DNA from: Thalassovita sp.
GTDB lineage: Bacteria; Pseudomonadota; Alphaproteobacteria; Rhodobacterales; Rhodobacteraceae
Direction: 5' to 3'
NCBI GenBank assembly: GCA_029212905.1
Contig: JARGPB010000004.1
Span: 124,001-188,000, forward strand
DNA length: 64,000 nucleotides
Shown here piece after piece: positions 25,355 through 33,034 of this stretch. Numbering within the stretch: position 1 is the stretch's first letter; the number at the start of each line of letters is the position of its first letter. A program made the position numbers and the translations under genes. The notes under the pieces were generated by a model, which was not told the DNA's origin, searched no databases, and saw only the letters and a program-made list of their open reading frames with translations.

Positions 25355-26449
25355 ATGACACGCACCATCACAATCCTGGGCCTTGAGAGCAGCTGCGATG
25401 ATACCGCTGCGGCCTTGGTGCGCGTCGGTCCAAATGGCGCCCAGATCCTATCTTCTGTTGTTGACGGTCAAACTGACCTCCACGCGGCCTTTGGCGGGGT
25501 CGTCCCCGAGATCGCCGCACGCGCCCATGCCGAGAAGCTGGATATCTGTGTAAAACAGGCTCTGACTCAGGGGGAAATGGGCCTAAATCAAGTGGACGCA
25601 ATTGCCGTCACCGCCGGACCTGGGCTGATTGGCGGAGTGCTGTCTGGGGTGATGTGCGCCAAGGGAATCGCGGTCGGAACCGGCAAGCCCTTGATCGGGG
25701 TAAACCACCTTGCAGGACATGCGCTGACGCCACGCCTGACGGATGGGATCGCGTTTCCCTACCTGATGCTTCTGGTTTCCGGTGGGCACTGCCAGTTCCT
25801 GATTGTGCGTGGCGTGGATGATTTCACCCGTCTGGGCGGCACAATCGACGATGCCCCCGGCGAGGCATTTGACAAAACAGCCCGGCTGTTGGGCCTGCCG
25901 CAACCTGGCGGGCCTTCGGTTGAACAAGACGCACAGAACGGGGATCCGAAACGGTTCGCCCTGCCCCGGCCGCTGTTGGATCGCGCTGGGTGCGACATGT
26001 CCTTCTCGGGTCTGAAGACTGCACTTTTGCGGGCACGCGATCAGGTCGTTTCGGAAAAGGGCGGCCTGACACGCCAGGATCGCGCCGACCTTAGTGCCGG
26101 ATTTCAGGCCGCCGTTTGCGATGTTCTGGCTGAAAAAACACGCCGTGCCCTTGGCGAATATCTGGCCGAGTCCCCAGGGCAGCCCGTGCTGGCCGTCGCC
26201 GGTGGCGTTGCCGCAAACAAGGCCATTCGAGCAAGGTTAGAGACTGTTTGTGCCGATCTTGGTGCCCAGTTCACCGCCCCTCCGCTGCATCTGTGCACGG
26301 ACAACGCAGCCATGATCGCCTACGCCGGAGCAGAACGTTTCCTGACTGGTGAAACCGACGACATGACCCTAATGGCTCGCCCTCGCTGGCCATTGGATAA
26401 ACGCAGCCCCGCCCTGTTGGGTGGTGGCAAAAAGGGCGCCAAGGCTTGA
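25355..26449 (+). CDS. tsaD: tRNA threonylcarbamoyladenosine transferase TsaD
   Basis: This 364-residue ASKHA-fold enzyme transfers the threonylcarbamoyl group to A37 of ANN-decoding tRNAs, together with TsaB and TsaE. Typical motifs are LGLESSCDDTAAALV at the start, the metal-binding HxxxH in GVNHLAGHALTP, the nucleotide loops in LLVSGGHCQ and DDAPGEAFDKTARLLG, and AVAGGVAANKAIR. It is the first gene of an apparent operon with YciI, EVE and DUF1761 genes. The partner TsaE is encoded at 49285-49746. Confidence 0.95.
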   Translation: MTRTITILGLESSCDDTAAALVRVGPNGAQILSSVVDGQTDLHAAFGGVVPEIAARAHAEKLDICVKQALTQGEMGLNQVDAIAVTAGPGLIGGVLSGVMCAKGIAVGTGKPLIGVNHLAGHALTPRLTDGIAFPYLMLLVSGGHCQFLIVRGVDDFTRLGGTIDDAPGEAFDKTARLLGLPQPGGPSVEQDAQNGDPKRFALPRPLLDRAGCDMSFSGLKTALLRARDQVVSEKGGLTRQDRADLSAGFQAAVCDVLAEKTRRALGEYLAESPGQPVLAVAGGVAANKAIRARLETVCADLGAQFTAPPLHLCTDNAAMIAYAGAERFLTGETDDMTLMARPRWPLDKRSPALLGGGKKGAKA

Positions 26450-26500
26450 CGGTCACGGCCCACCCGTAAACGATACAAATTGTACAATTGGAGGCATGAA

Positions 26501-26773
26501 ATGTACATTTCCCTTATCGCGCGCGATAAACCCGGCGCATTGGAAATCCGCAAAGCAAACCGCGCCGAACACCTGGCCTATATTGAATCGACAGGAATTG
26601 TTGCCCAGGCCGGACCGCTGCTGGACGATGACGAACAGATGGTCGGCTCTTTGGTTATTCTGGATGTCGAAACCATGTCTGACGCCGAAAACTGGGCCGC
26701 GAACGACCCCTATGCCAAGGCCGGACTGTTCGCCAATGTCGAGCTGATCCGCTGGAAAAAGGTTATCGGCTGA
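26501..26773 (+). CDS. YciI-like small protein
   Basis: This 90-residue protein has the dimeric alpha+beta-barrel YciI fold: ISLIARDKPGALEIRKANRA, HLAYIESTGIVAQAGPLLDD and DPYAKAGLFANVELIRWKKV. The His-Asp pair expected for the family can be seen around RAEHLAYI and the NDPYAKAG motif. I start at ATG 26501, with TTGGAGG at 26489-26495; an in-frame start at 26480 would add a short unlikely N-terminus. Its function in cells is not known. Its stop codon overlaps the start of the EVE gene by one base. Confidence 0.82.
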   Translation: MYISLIARDKPGALEIRKANRAEHLAYIESTGIVAQAGPLLDDDEQMVGSLVILDVETMSDAENWAANDPYAKAGLFANVELIRWKKVIG

Positions 26774-27198
26774 TGCGCTATTGGCTGTTCAAATCCGAAC
26801 CTGACACATGGAGCTGGGACGACCAGGTCGCCAAAGGTGACGCAGGCGAAGAATGGGACGGCGTGCGCAACTATCAGGCTCGTAATTTCATGCGAGACAT
26901 GCAGATCGGGGACCTTGGGTTCTTCTATCACTCGCAAAAACAAAAAGCCGTTGTCGGGGTGGTCAAGGTGATCGCCGAGGTACACCCCGACAGCACCACA
27001 GACGACCCGCGCTGGGAATGCGTGGACATTCAGGCCGTGATGCCAGTGAAAACGCCCGTGACGCTGGACCAGATCAAATCCGAACCGAAACTGGCGGAAA
27101 TGGCCCTGGTCAAACAGTCTCGCCTATCGGTGCAACCTGTTACCCCAGCTGAATGGGAGCTGGTGAGCGAAATGGCCGGAATCAAGGTTTCAGGCTGA
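26773..27198 (+). CDS. EVE-domain protein (thymocyte nuclear protein 1-like)
   Basis: This 141-residue protein is a single EVE domain: YWLFKSEPDTWSWDDQVAKG, WDGVRNYQARNFMRDMQIGD, FFYHSQKQKAVVGVVKVIAE and the C-terminal KQSRLSVQPVTPAEW. EVE domains are PUA-related and are thought to bind modified bases in RNA or DNA. The start ATG 26773 overlaps the YciI stop (TGATG). The link to tsaD, a tRNA-modifying enzyme, by gene order is suggestive but not proof of a shared role. Confidence 0.88.
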   Translation: MRYWLFKSEPDTWSWDDQVAKGDAGEEWDGVRNYQARNFMRDMQIGDLGFFYHSQKQKAVVGVVKVIAEVHPDSTTDDPRWECVDIQAVMPVKTPVTLDQIKSEPKLAEMALVKQSRLSVQPVTPAEWELVSEMAGIKVSG

Positions 27199-27225
27199 AT
27201 CAGAGCCTGTTTTCAGGAGAACCCC

Positions 27226-27621
27226 ATGCAACATCTAAGTGTTCTGGCTGCGGCAATCGCCGCCTACGGCTTCGGAGCCATCTGGTACATGACCCTCGCG
27301 CGCCACTGGGTGCGCGCCTCGGGGGTTGCGACGGATGAAAGCGGTCAGCCGCTCAACAAAGGCGCGCCTCTGCCCTATTTGGTGGCGTTTGTTTGCTGCC
27401 TTCTGGTCGCGGGAATGATGCGCTATGTGTTTGTGCAGATCGGCGTCGAAGGCCGGACCGAAGGCCTAATAGGCGGTCTGTCAATCGGCCTGTTTCTGTC
27501 CGCCCCTTGGCTGACGACGTGCTATGCCTTTGCCGGGCGGCCGGTTGCGCTGATCCTGATCGACGGGGGATATGTTGTTGGCGGCAGCAGCCTGGCCGGG
27601 GTGGTTCTGACCCTGTTGTGA
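27226..27621 (+). CDS. DUF1761-family membrane protein
   Basis: This 131-residue protein has four predicted membrane helices and matches the DUF1761 pattern: an N-terminal FGAIWYMTLARHWVRASGV, LVAFVCCLLVAGMMRYVF, and GGLSIGLFLSAPWLTTCYAF. Its function is unknown. It is the last gene after tsaD-YciI-EVE, 27 bp beyond the EVE stop, with AGGAGA before its ATG. Its stop codon directly abuts that of glmM on the other strand. Confidence 0.78.
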   Translation: MQHLSVLAAAIAAYGFGAIWYMTLARHWVRASGVATDESGQPLNKGAPLPYLVAFVCCLLVAGMMRYVFVQIGVEGRTEGLIGGLSIGLFLSAPWLTTCYAFAGRPVALILIDGGYVVGGSSLAGVVLTLL

Positions 27622-28962
27622 TCAGGCGACAGATACCACGGCGTCACAAATCTTGGTGATGATGCTGTCCAACAAGACCTTGTCCTCGGCCTCGCCCATC
27701 ACACGGATCAGGGGCTCGGTCCCGGATTTTCGGATCAACAAACGGCCGGTTGAGCCCAGCGCCTTTTCCCCATCAGCAATGGCGGATTGCACGCAATCAG
27801 CGTCCAGCGGCTGTTTGCCCTGAGCAAAACGAACGTTGCGCAGGATCTGAGGAACGGGCTCGAATACCTTGGTTAGTTGGCTGGCAGTTTTACCGGTTTC
27901 AACCATCGCCCGCAGGAATTGCAGCGCTGCGATCAGACCGTCGCCGGTGGTGGCATAATCCGTCATGACGATATGGCCAGACTGTTCGCCGCCCAGGTTG
28001 AACCCACCTTCGCGCATCCGCTCGACCACATAGCGGTCCCCGACGGCGGTGCGTTCCAGCGCAATGCCCTGATCATTCAGGTAACGCTCCAGACCAAGGT
28101 TCGACATCACGGTGGCAACCAAAGCACCGCCCTGCAACAAGCCCTCTTGGGCCCAGTTAGCGGCAATCAGACCCATGATCTGGTCGCCATCCGCCACGGT
28201 GCCGGTTTCGTCCAGAATGATCACACGATCCGCGTCCCCGTCCAGGCAGATGCCCAGGTTGGCGCGGGTTTCACGCACTTTGCGCGCGGCGGCCTCGGGC
28301 GAAGTCGAGCCGCAATCCTCGTTGATGTTGCGCCCGTCGGGGCTGACGCCAATGGTGACGACTTCGGCGCCCAATTCCCACAACACATTGGGCGCGGCCT
28401 TGTAGGCAGCACCGTTGGCGCAATCCAGCACCACGCGCAGCCCATCCAGGCGCAAGCCACGCGGAAACGTCGTTTTGGCATATTCAACGTAGCGGCCCAG
28501 CGCATCATCCACGCGTTTGGCGCGGCCGATGTTTTCAGGCGTCGCAAGGCGCGGACCCTCGTTCATGATGCGTTCGATTTCGACCTGAGCCTCATCGGAC
28601 AGTTTGAACCCGTCCGGGCCAAAGAACTTGATCCCGTTGTCATAGGCCGGGTTGTGGCTGGCCGAAATCATCACCCCGACATCCGCCCGCATGGACCGGG
28701 TCAAATACCCAATCGCCGGTGTAGGCATCGGCCCCAACAGGAACACGTTCATCCCGGTCGAGGTAAACCCAGCCGTCAGCGCGTTTTCCAACATATAGCC
28801 GGACAGGCGCGTATCCTTGCCGATCACGACGCGGTGGTCCTGCTGGTCGCGACGGAAATAGCGGCCCGCAGCCGCCCCAAGCTTCATCGCAAGTTCGGCG
28901 GTCATCGGATAGGTATTGGTCAGGCCACGCACACCGTCAGTGCCAAACAAGGATTGAGACAT
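27622..28962 (-). CDS. glmM: Phosphoglucosamine mutase
   Basis: This 446-residue enzyme converts glucosamine-6-phosphate to glucosamine-1-phosphate for UDP-GlcNAc synthesis. It has the four signature loops: FGTDGVRGL at the start, the phosphoserine loop MISASHNPAYDNGIKFFG, the metal-binding DGDADR and the C-terminal phosphate-binding RKSGTEPLIRVM. Length matches the family. It is divergent from the CapD-like gene with 221 bp between the starts, where I see no strong feature. Confidence 0.95.
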   Translation of the reverse strand: MSQSLFGTDGVRGLTNTYPMTAELAMKLGAAAGRYFRRDQQDHRVVIGKDTRLSGYMLENALTAGFTSTGMNVFLLGPMPTPAIGYLTRSMRADVGVMISASHNPAYDNGIKFFGPDGFKLSDEAQVEIERIMNEGPRLATPENIGRAKRVDDALGRYVEYAKTTFPRGLRLDGLRVVLDCANGAAYKAAPNVLWELGAEVVTIGVSPDGRNINEDCGSTSPEAAARKVRETRANLGICLDGDADRVIILDETGTVADGDQIMGLIAANWAQEGLLQGGALVATVMSNLGLERYLNDQGIALERTAVGDRYVVERMREGGFNLGGEQSGHIVMTDYATTGDGLIAALQFLRAMVETGKTASQLTKVFEPVPQILRNVRFAQGKQPLDADCVQSAIADGEKALGSTGRLLIRKSGTEPLIRVMGEAEDKVLLDSIITKICDAVVSVA

Positions 28963-29183
28963 CGGAAAACCACCATGATTAGAGTGTCTTTGCCTGTCTA
29001 AACGCCCAACCCATCATAGTCCAGAACGGTAGAGTGCCGTCTAATCCTTGGGCATCTCTGCGCCGGGTTTCTGCCGTGCAGCATTTTTTCGTGCTCAATG
29101 CTTGCTGGAATCGGAATCTGTAACAACGCTTTTACACAGATACGGCTTCTTTGCCTTGTTTGGACACATAAGACGCGCGCACC

Positions 29184-31118
29184 ATGATGAAACAAACCGA
29201 TTTCATGCATCCATTTCGATCAAAGCGGGCCCCGGATGGGGAGGCCACGCTGGCCTTGTACCGTTTTGTGCTGACCCTGCCGCGAGCGCGCAAAGCGATG
29301 ATCCTGCAAACCGTCGAGATGTTTGCAGTCTGCACAGGGTTTGTGATGGCTCTGTGGCTGGCGCCTGCTCAGCCGGATCTAAGAACGGGCGCCGCGTCCT
29401 GTCTGGCTGCGATGGGGTTGGTTGCGTTGCTCACCATATCGCTGGGACTGAATCACACGCGTTTGATCGCGTACCGGGGACCGGAAATTCTTCAGTCAGC
29501 ACTGGTTGCGGTTGCGGCGGGATTGGTTGCGGCGGGGGTTTCTTCGATGATCGGGCCCGCAGCTCCGGCAAAGTTCGCTATCATGTTCGCGCTGTTTTAT
29601 CTGATCACCACGGTATCGGCCCGCCAGATATTGCGGGAGCTGACCGTGCGGCTGTACGAAAACGGCCAAAGCCGCAAGCGGGTGATGATCTATGGCGCCG
29701 GGCAGACAGGCCAGCAGCTGGTGGATGCGCTGCGCACAGATGACGCGGTGGTTCCGGTTTGCTTTGTCGATGACAACCCGACCTTGCAGGGGCGCAACCA
29801 GCGCGGATTGCCGGTTTTCGCCTCTGAGCAAATCCCCAACCTGCTGAGCACGCGCGATATTGATCTGGTGGTTCTGGCGATGCCTTCGGTCAGCCGTCCC
29901 GTGCAGTCACGGATCGAAAACAGCCTTCGCCGAATGAATTGCAGCGTAAAGACCATCCCCTCGTTCAAGGATCTGCTGGACGGAAACACCCCACAACACA
30001 CTATCCGCCATGTAAAAATGGACAGGCTGATGGGCCGCGATCTGATCGAGAAGGACCTGCCCGAGGTCCAATCGGGGTATATGGGCAAGCGTGTGTTGGT
30101 GACAGGCGCCGGCGGCTCGATCGGATCAGAAATCTGTCGACAGCTTATGATGTTCAAACCCGAGGCTCTGGTTATGCTGGATCACTCGGAGCTGGCGCTG
30201 TTCGAAATCGAACGCGAGCTGGCCGGCCTGCAATCCGAGGCGGCTCTTGTCCCGATCCTTGGCTCGATCTGCGAAAGCGACCTGATCCGCGACGTTTTGC
30301 AACGCTATCAAATCGACACCATCCTGCACGCCGCGGCCTATAAACATGTCCCCATGGTCGAATGCAATCTGATCGAAGGCCTACGCAATAACGTTCTGGG
30401 CACGCGCACATTGGCCGAGGCCGCAATTCAGGCAGGCGTCAAGCAATTCACGCTTATTTCTTCGGACAAGGCGGTACGGCCGACCAGCGCCATGGGTGCA
30501 TCCAAACGATTGGCCGAGCTGATCATTCAGGATTTGGCGACACGCAGCACAGACACGCAGTTCGGGATGGTTCGGTTCGGAAATGTGCTGGGGTCATCTG
30601 GGTCGGTCGTGCCGTTGTTTCGCGAACAGATCGCGCAGGGCGGCCCCGTTACTGTCACCCACCCTGATGTGTCCCGGTTCTTTATGACGATCCCCGAGGC
30701 GGTGCGTCTGGTGCTATTGGCAGGGACATTTGCCAAGCACGGGGATGTGCTGGTCCTGAAAATGGGCGAGCCGGTACTGATCCGTGACATTGCCCGCCAA
30801 ATGATCGAAGGCGCCGGCATGTCCGTACGCGACGCGGCCAATCCCGGCGGCGATATCGAGATCACTTTCACTGGTTTACGCCCGGGCGAGAAAATCCAAG
30901 AAGAGCTGCTTTTGTGTTCGGACATGGTGACCACGCCTCATCCGAAAATCATGCGCGCGAAGGAACAGGCGCTGTCCGAGCTTCAGATGGCCTCGATTCT
31001 GCGGGATTTGCGTGGGGTGGTCCGGTCGCGCGATACGAATGCGGCGCATGCTCTGCTGGACCGCTGGGTCGAGGGCCGCGCGCTGATTGGACCGCAAAAA
31101 GTAATGCCCGCCGAGTAG
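29184..31118 (+). CDS. CapD/FlaA1-type nucleoside-diphosphate-sugar dehydratase/epimerase, membrane-bound
   Basis: This 644-residue protein has three or four N-terminal membrane helices (residues about 40-150), a CoA-binding-like Rossmann domain (MIYGAGQTGQQLVDAL, about residue 170) and a C-terminal extended SDR domain (VLVTGAGGSIGSEICRQ). The active site has SSDKAVRPTSAMGASKR, where Met replaces the Tyr of YxxxK as is normal in UDP-GlcNAc 4,6-dehydratases of this group. It probably makes a 4-keto-6-deoxy sugar nucleotide for capsule or O-antigen. It is followed after 83 bp by the peptide/kinase genes on the same strand, so a shared transcript is possible. No glycosyltransferase is adjacent. 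Confidence 0.88.
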   Translation: MMKQTDFMHPFRSKRAPDGEATLALYRFVLTLPRARKAMILQTVEMFAVCTGFVMALWLAPAQPDLRTGAASCLAAMGLVALLTISLGLNHTRLIAYRGPEILQSALVAVAAGLVAAGVSSMIGPAAPAKFAIMFALFYLITTVSARQILRELTVRLYENGQSRKRVMIYGAGQTGQQLVDALRTDDAVVPVCFVDDNPTLQGRNQRGLPVFASEQIPNLLSTRDIDLVVLAMPSVSRPVQSRIENSLRRMNCSVKTIPSFKDLLDGNTPQHTIRHVKMDRLMGRDLIEKDLPEVQSGYMGKRVLVTGAGGSIGSEICRQLMMFKPEALVMLDHSELALFEIERELAGLQSEAALVPILGSICESDLIRDVLQRYQIDTILHAAAYKHVPMVECNLIEGLRNNVLGTRTLAEAAIQAGVKQFTLISSDKAVRPTSAMGASKRLAELIIQDLATRSTDTQFGMVRFGNVLGSSGSVVPLFREQIAQGGPVTVTHPDVSRFFMTIPEAVRLVLLAGTFAKHGDVLVLKMGEPVLIRDIARQMIEGAGMSVRDAANPGGDIEITFTGLRPGEKIQEELLLCSDMVTTPHPKIMRAKEQALSELQMASILRDLRGVVRSRDTNAAHALLDRWVEGRALIGPQKVMPAE

Positions 31119-31201
31119 GTTTCCGCCGAGTCCATTGTTGCTGGGCTATTCTCTTGGCGAAAACTTTGCTAAACTTTGCTCAAAACAAAGAAAATCAGGC
31201 A

Positions 31202-31519
31202 ATGGCAGACAGCTCGACCAAACCAGAAAACTACTCTCGTCGCGACGCGTTGCGCGCAGTTGGCAAGTATTCGCTCGCTCTTAGCGGCGCGTCTGTTGTC
31301 GCCTTGTCCGCAGAAGAGGCCGCCGCCCAGGCCGCCTGTAGCCGCCCCAACCCGCCCTGGTGGTGTAATGGTGGTGGAAACGGCGGCGGGAATGGTGGAG
31401 GCAACGGCGGTGGCAACGGGGGCGGAAACGGCGGTGGCCGTGGCGGAGGGCGCGGCGGTGGCCGTGGCAACGGCCAAGAAGAACCATCGCAATCACCATT
31501 CGAGTATAAAACTTTTTGA
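31202..31519 (+). CDS. Small Gly-rich secreted peptide with Tat-like leader (candidate precursor A)
   Basis: This 105-residue ORF is not a family I recognise. It starts at ATG 31202. Residues 12-44 look like a twin-arginine signal: YSRRDALRAVGKYSL, a mild hydrophobic stretch and an AxA site near AAAQA|A. The mature part begins ACSRPNPPWWC, a CX8C pair around Pro-Trp-Trp. It then has a low-complexity tail of about five GGGN and three GGGR units, and ends QSPFEYKTF. The leader is clearly related to that of the next ORF (RRDxLxxVxKYS, then VAxSAxEAxAQA), but the tails differ. It may be a substrate of the kinase and nucleotidyltransferase encoded just downstream (inference). It could instead be an adhesive or structural surface protein. 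Confidence 0.72.
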   Translation: MADSSTKPENYSRRDALRAVGKYSLALSGASVVALSAEEAAAQAACSRPNPPWWCNGGGNGGGNGGGNGGGNGGGNGGGRGGGRGGGRGNGQEEPSQSPFEYKTF

Positions 31520-31547
31520 GTTGAGCAGCCCTGCTCCGGCGGTACCC

Positions 31548-31862
31548 ATGAGTAAAGAACTCCCCTCCAAACCAAACAGCCCCACAACAGACAAGCAGGT
31601 CACGCGTCGTGATCTTTTGAAATCTGTCAGCAAATACTCGACCGCCGCTGCCGGAGCGACAATCGTCGCCGTCAGCGCGTCCGAGGCCCTGGCCCAGGCG
31701 ACAACCAGTAATGGGTGGAACTGTCGGGATTATTATCCATGGTGGCTCTGCTGGTGGCTTGGCTATCAAGAGGCCCCAGACAAAAACTATGGTGGCTGGA
31801 ACGGATACGAACAAAGCGGCGGATTCCCGGACGCCGGGGACAACAGCGTTGATCCTTGGTAA
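31548..31862 (+). CDS. Small Trp-rich secreted peptide with Tat-like leader (candidate precursor B)
   Basis: This 104-residue ORF starts at ATG 31548, 28 bp after precursor A. Its leader contains VTRRDLLKSVSKYSTAAAGA and an ALAQA|T cleavage site, parallel to that of A. The mature part holds WNCRDYYPWWLCWWLGY, again a CX8C pair with PWW inside, followed by an aromatic and acidic tail (NYGGWNGYEQSGGF) ending DNSVDPW. No known domain is seen. The sharing of leader and CX8C/PWW core with A, combined with unlike tails, is what one sees for precursor peptides handled by the same enzymes. The PqqD/kinase gene begins 50 bp downstream. Confidence 0.72.
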   Translation: MSKELPSKPNSPTTDKQVTRRDLLKSVSKYSTAAAGATIVAVSASEALAQATTSNGWNCRDYYPWWLCWWLGYQEAPDKNYGGWNGYEQSGGFPDAGDNSVDPW

Positions 31863-31912
31863 GCGGCATATGCCCGAGGCAAAAACCATGACCGCCGGAA
31901 ATAAGGCCCCTC

Positions 31913-33034
31913 TTGGATAAGATACCGCACCACAGGATCGGAAGCTCGTTTGCGCTTGTGTCGCCCGTGACCGGTGCAATTGTGCTGACGAATGAATTTG
32001 GCATGCAAATCAGGGGCGGGGTGGCGCAAAACCTAACCGCCGATCAGATCGCCCAACAGATCGCCCCGCCGGATGACCAAGCCGAGGCCCTGACCGCCAT
32101 TCAAACCGTCATAAACGCGTGGATCGAGACTGGCCTGCTGACGACTCAGCCGCAGGAATTTCCCGACCCTGTTGTGTTTCGTGCCGCAGAGGTCGAAACC
32201 ACCTTGATGATTGGCGGGCCGGGCGGCACCGCCGCCTGCCAAATTCCCGACCCGATCCTGGCCGAGCAAGTCAACACAATCGTCGGGCATATGGCTGCGC
32301 AACCGGATCGCCCCATCAGGCGATTGACAGCCCAGGCGGATGCAGATGGGTTTGCGGTATTTCGGGATGGTCAGGCCGTCTCGGGGCGGATCGAGCTGGA
32401 CGCCGCGCGGTTCGTTCTACTACGCGAGATCGCCGAAACCGCGTGTGGGCCGGCAGATGTGGCGGCTGTTTTCCATGCCGGCTGCGTTGCGCTGAATGAT
32501 CAGGCGCTGATTATTTGCGGCGACAGCGGGCGCGGGAAATCGACGCTCACATTTGGGCTGGTCGCTGCGGGCTGCGATTATCTGGGCGACGATCATGTGC
32601 CGCTTCATCGGAACGGCAAGGATGTGGTGGCCTTTCCAACGGCGGCAGGCGTAAAGCCCGGCTCGTGGAACCTTGCGGAAATCGTCGCCCTGCAGGAACG
32701 CTATGGCCTGACCCCAAACAGCCCGCGCGTGGGGGTGCGGTACCTTCCTCTACAGCACGCGGGGACAGCGACAGTTGGCCAACGCACCCCAGTTCGAGCG
32801 CTGATTTTCCCGCAGTTCAGACCGCATGGACCGCTGGAAATGACACGTATTCCGCCGGAACAGGCTCTGATTGAGGCCCTGAGAGCCGGTAGCCGCCTGT
32901 CGGATTCGCATCGCGGGAACATTGCGCCTCTTGCAGAGTTCCTGAATGATACTCCTGCCTATCGTTTGGCATTCTCGTCCTCGGATCAATCGGTGCCTGC
33001 ATGTCTGGAATTGCTGACAACGCCCCAAAGCTAA
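31913..33034 (+). CDS. PqqD-like domain fused to an HPr-kinase-like domain
   Basis: This 373-residue protein has two parts. Residues about 15-80 (VSPVTGAIVLTNEFGMQIRG, then LTADQIAQQIA) fit a PqqD-like winged helix, the peptide-recognition fold of many RiPP pathways. Residues about 185-300 are HPr-kinase-like: FHAGCVALNDQALIICGDS, Walker A GDSGRGKS at 203-210 and the acidic pair in YLGDDHVPL at 226-227. HPr kinase itself phosphorylates a Ser of HPr; homologues in peptide clusters phosphorylate peptides. The start TTG 31913 is the first in frame; no strong ribosome site is seen, and GTG 31957 is an alternative that would trim the PqqD part. Its last 34 bp overlap the nucleotidyltransferase gene. 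No HPr gene is nearby. Confidence 0.78.
   Translation: MDKIPHHRIGSSFALVSPVTGAIVLTNEFGMQIRGGVAQNLTADQIAQQIAPPDDQAEALTAIQTVINAWIETGLLTTQPQEFPDPVVFRAAEVETTLMIGGPGGTAACQIPDPILAEQVNTIVGHMAAQPDRPIRRLTAQADADGFAVFRDGQAVSGRIELDAARFVLLREIAETACGPADVAAVFHAGCVALNDQALIICGDSGRGKSTLTFGLVAAGCDYLGDDHVPLHRNGKDVVAFPTAAGVKPGSWNLAEIVALQERYGLTPNSPRVGVRYLPLQHAGTATVGQRTPVRALIFPQFRPHGPLEMTRIPPEQALIEALRAGSRLSDSHRGNIAPLAEFLNDTPAYRLAFSSSDQSVPACLELLTTPQS

Noticed and set aside
31370..31480. Regular 12-bp repeats as a CRISPR array
   Set aside because: Units are contiguous without spacers and encode GGGN/GGGR in frame inside a small ORF.
31711..31920. ORF ending MTAGNKAPLG as N-terminus of the kinase
   Set aside because: It is in another frame and stops at 31918-31920 before the kinase frame is under way; no slippage motif is seen.
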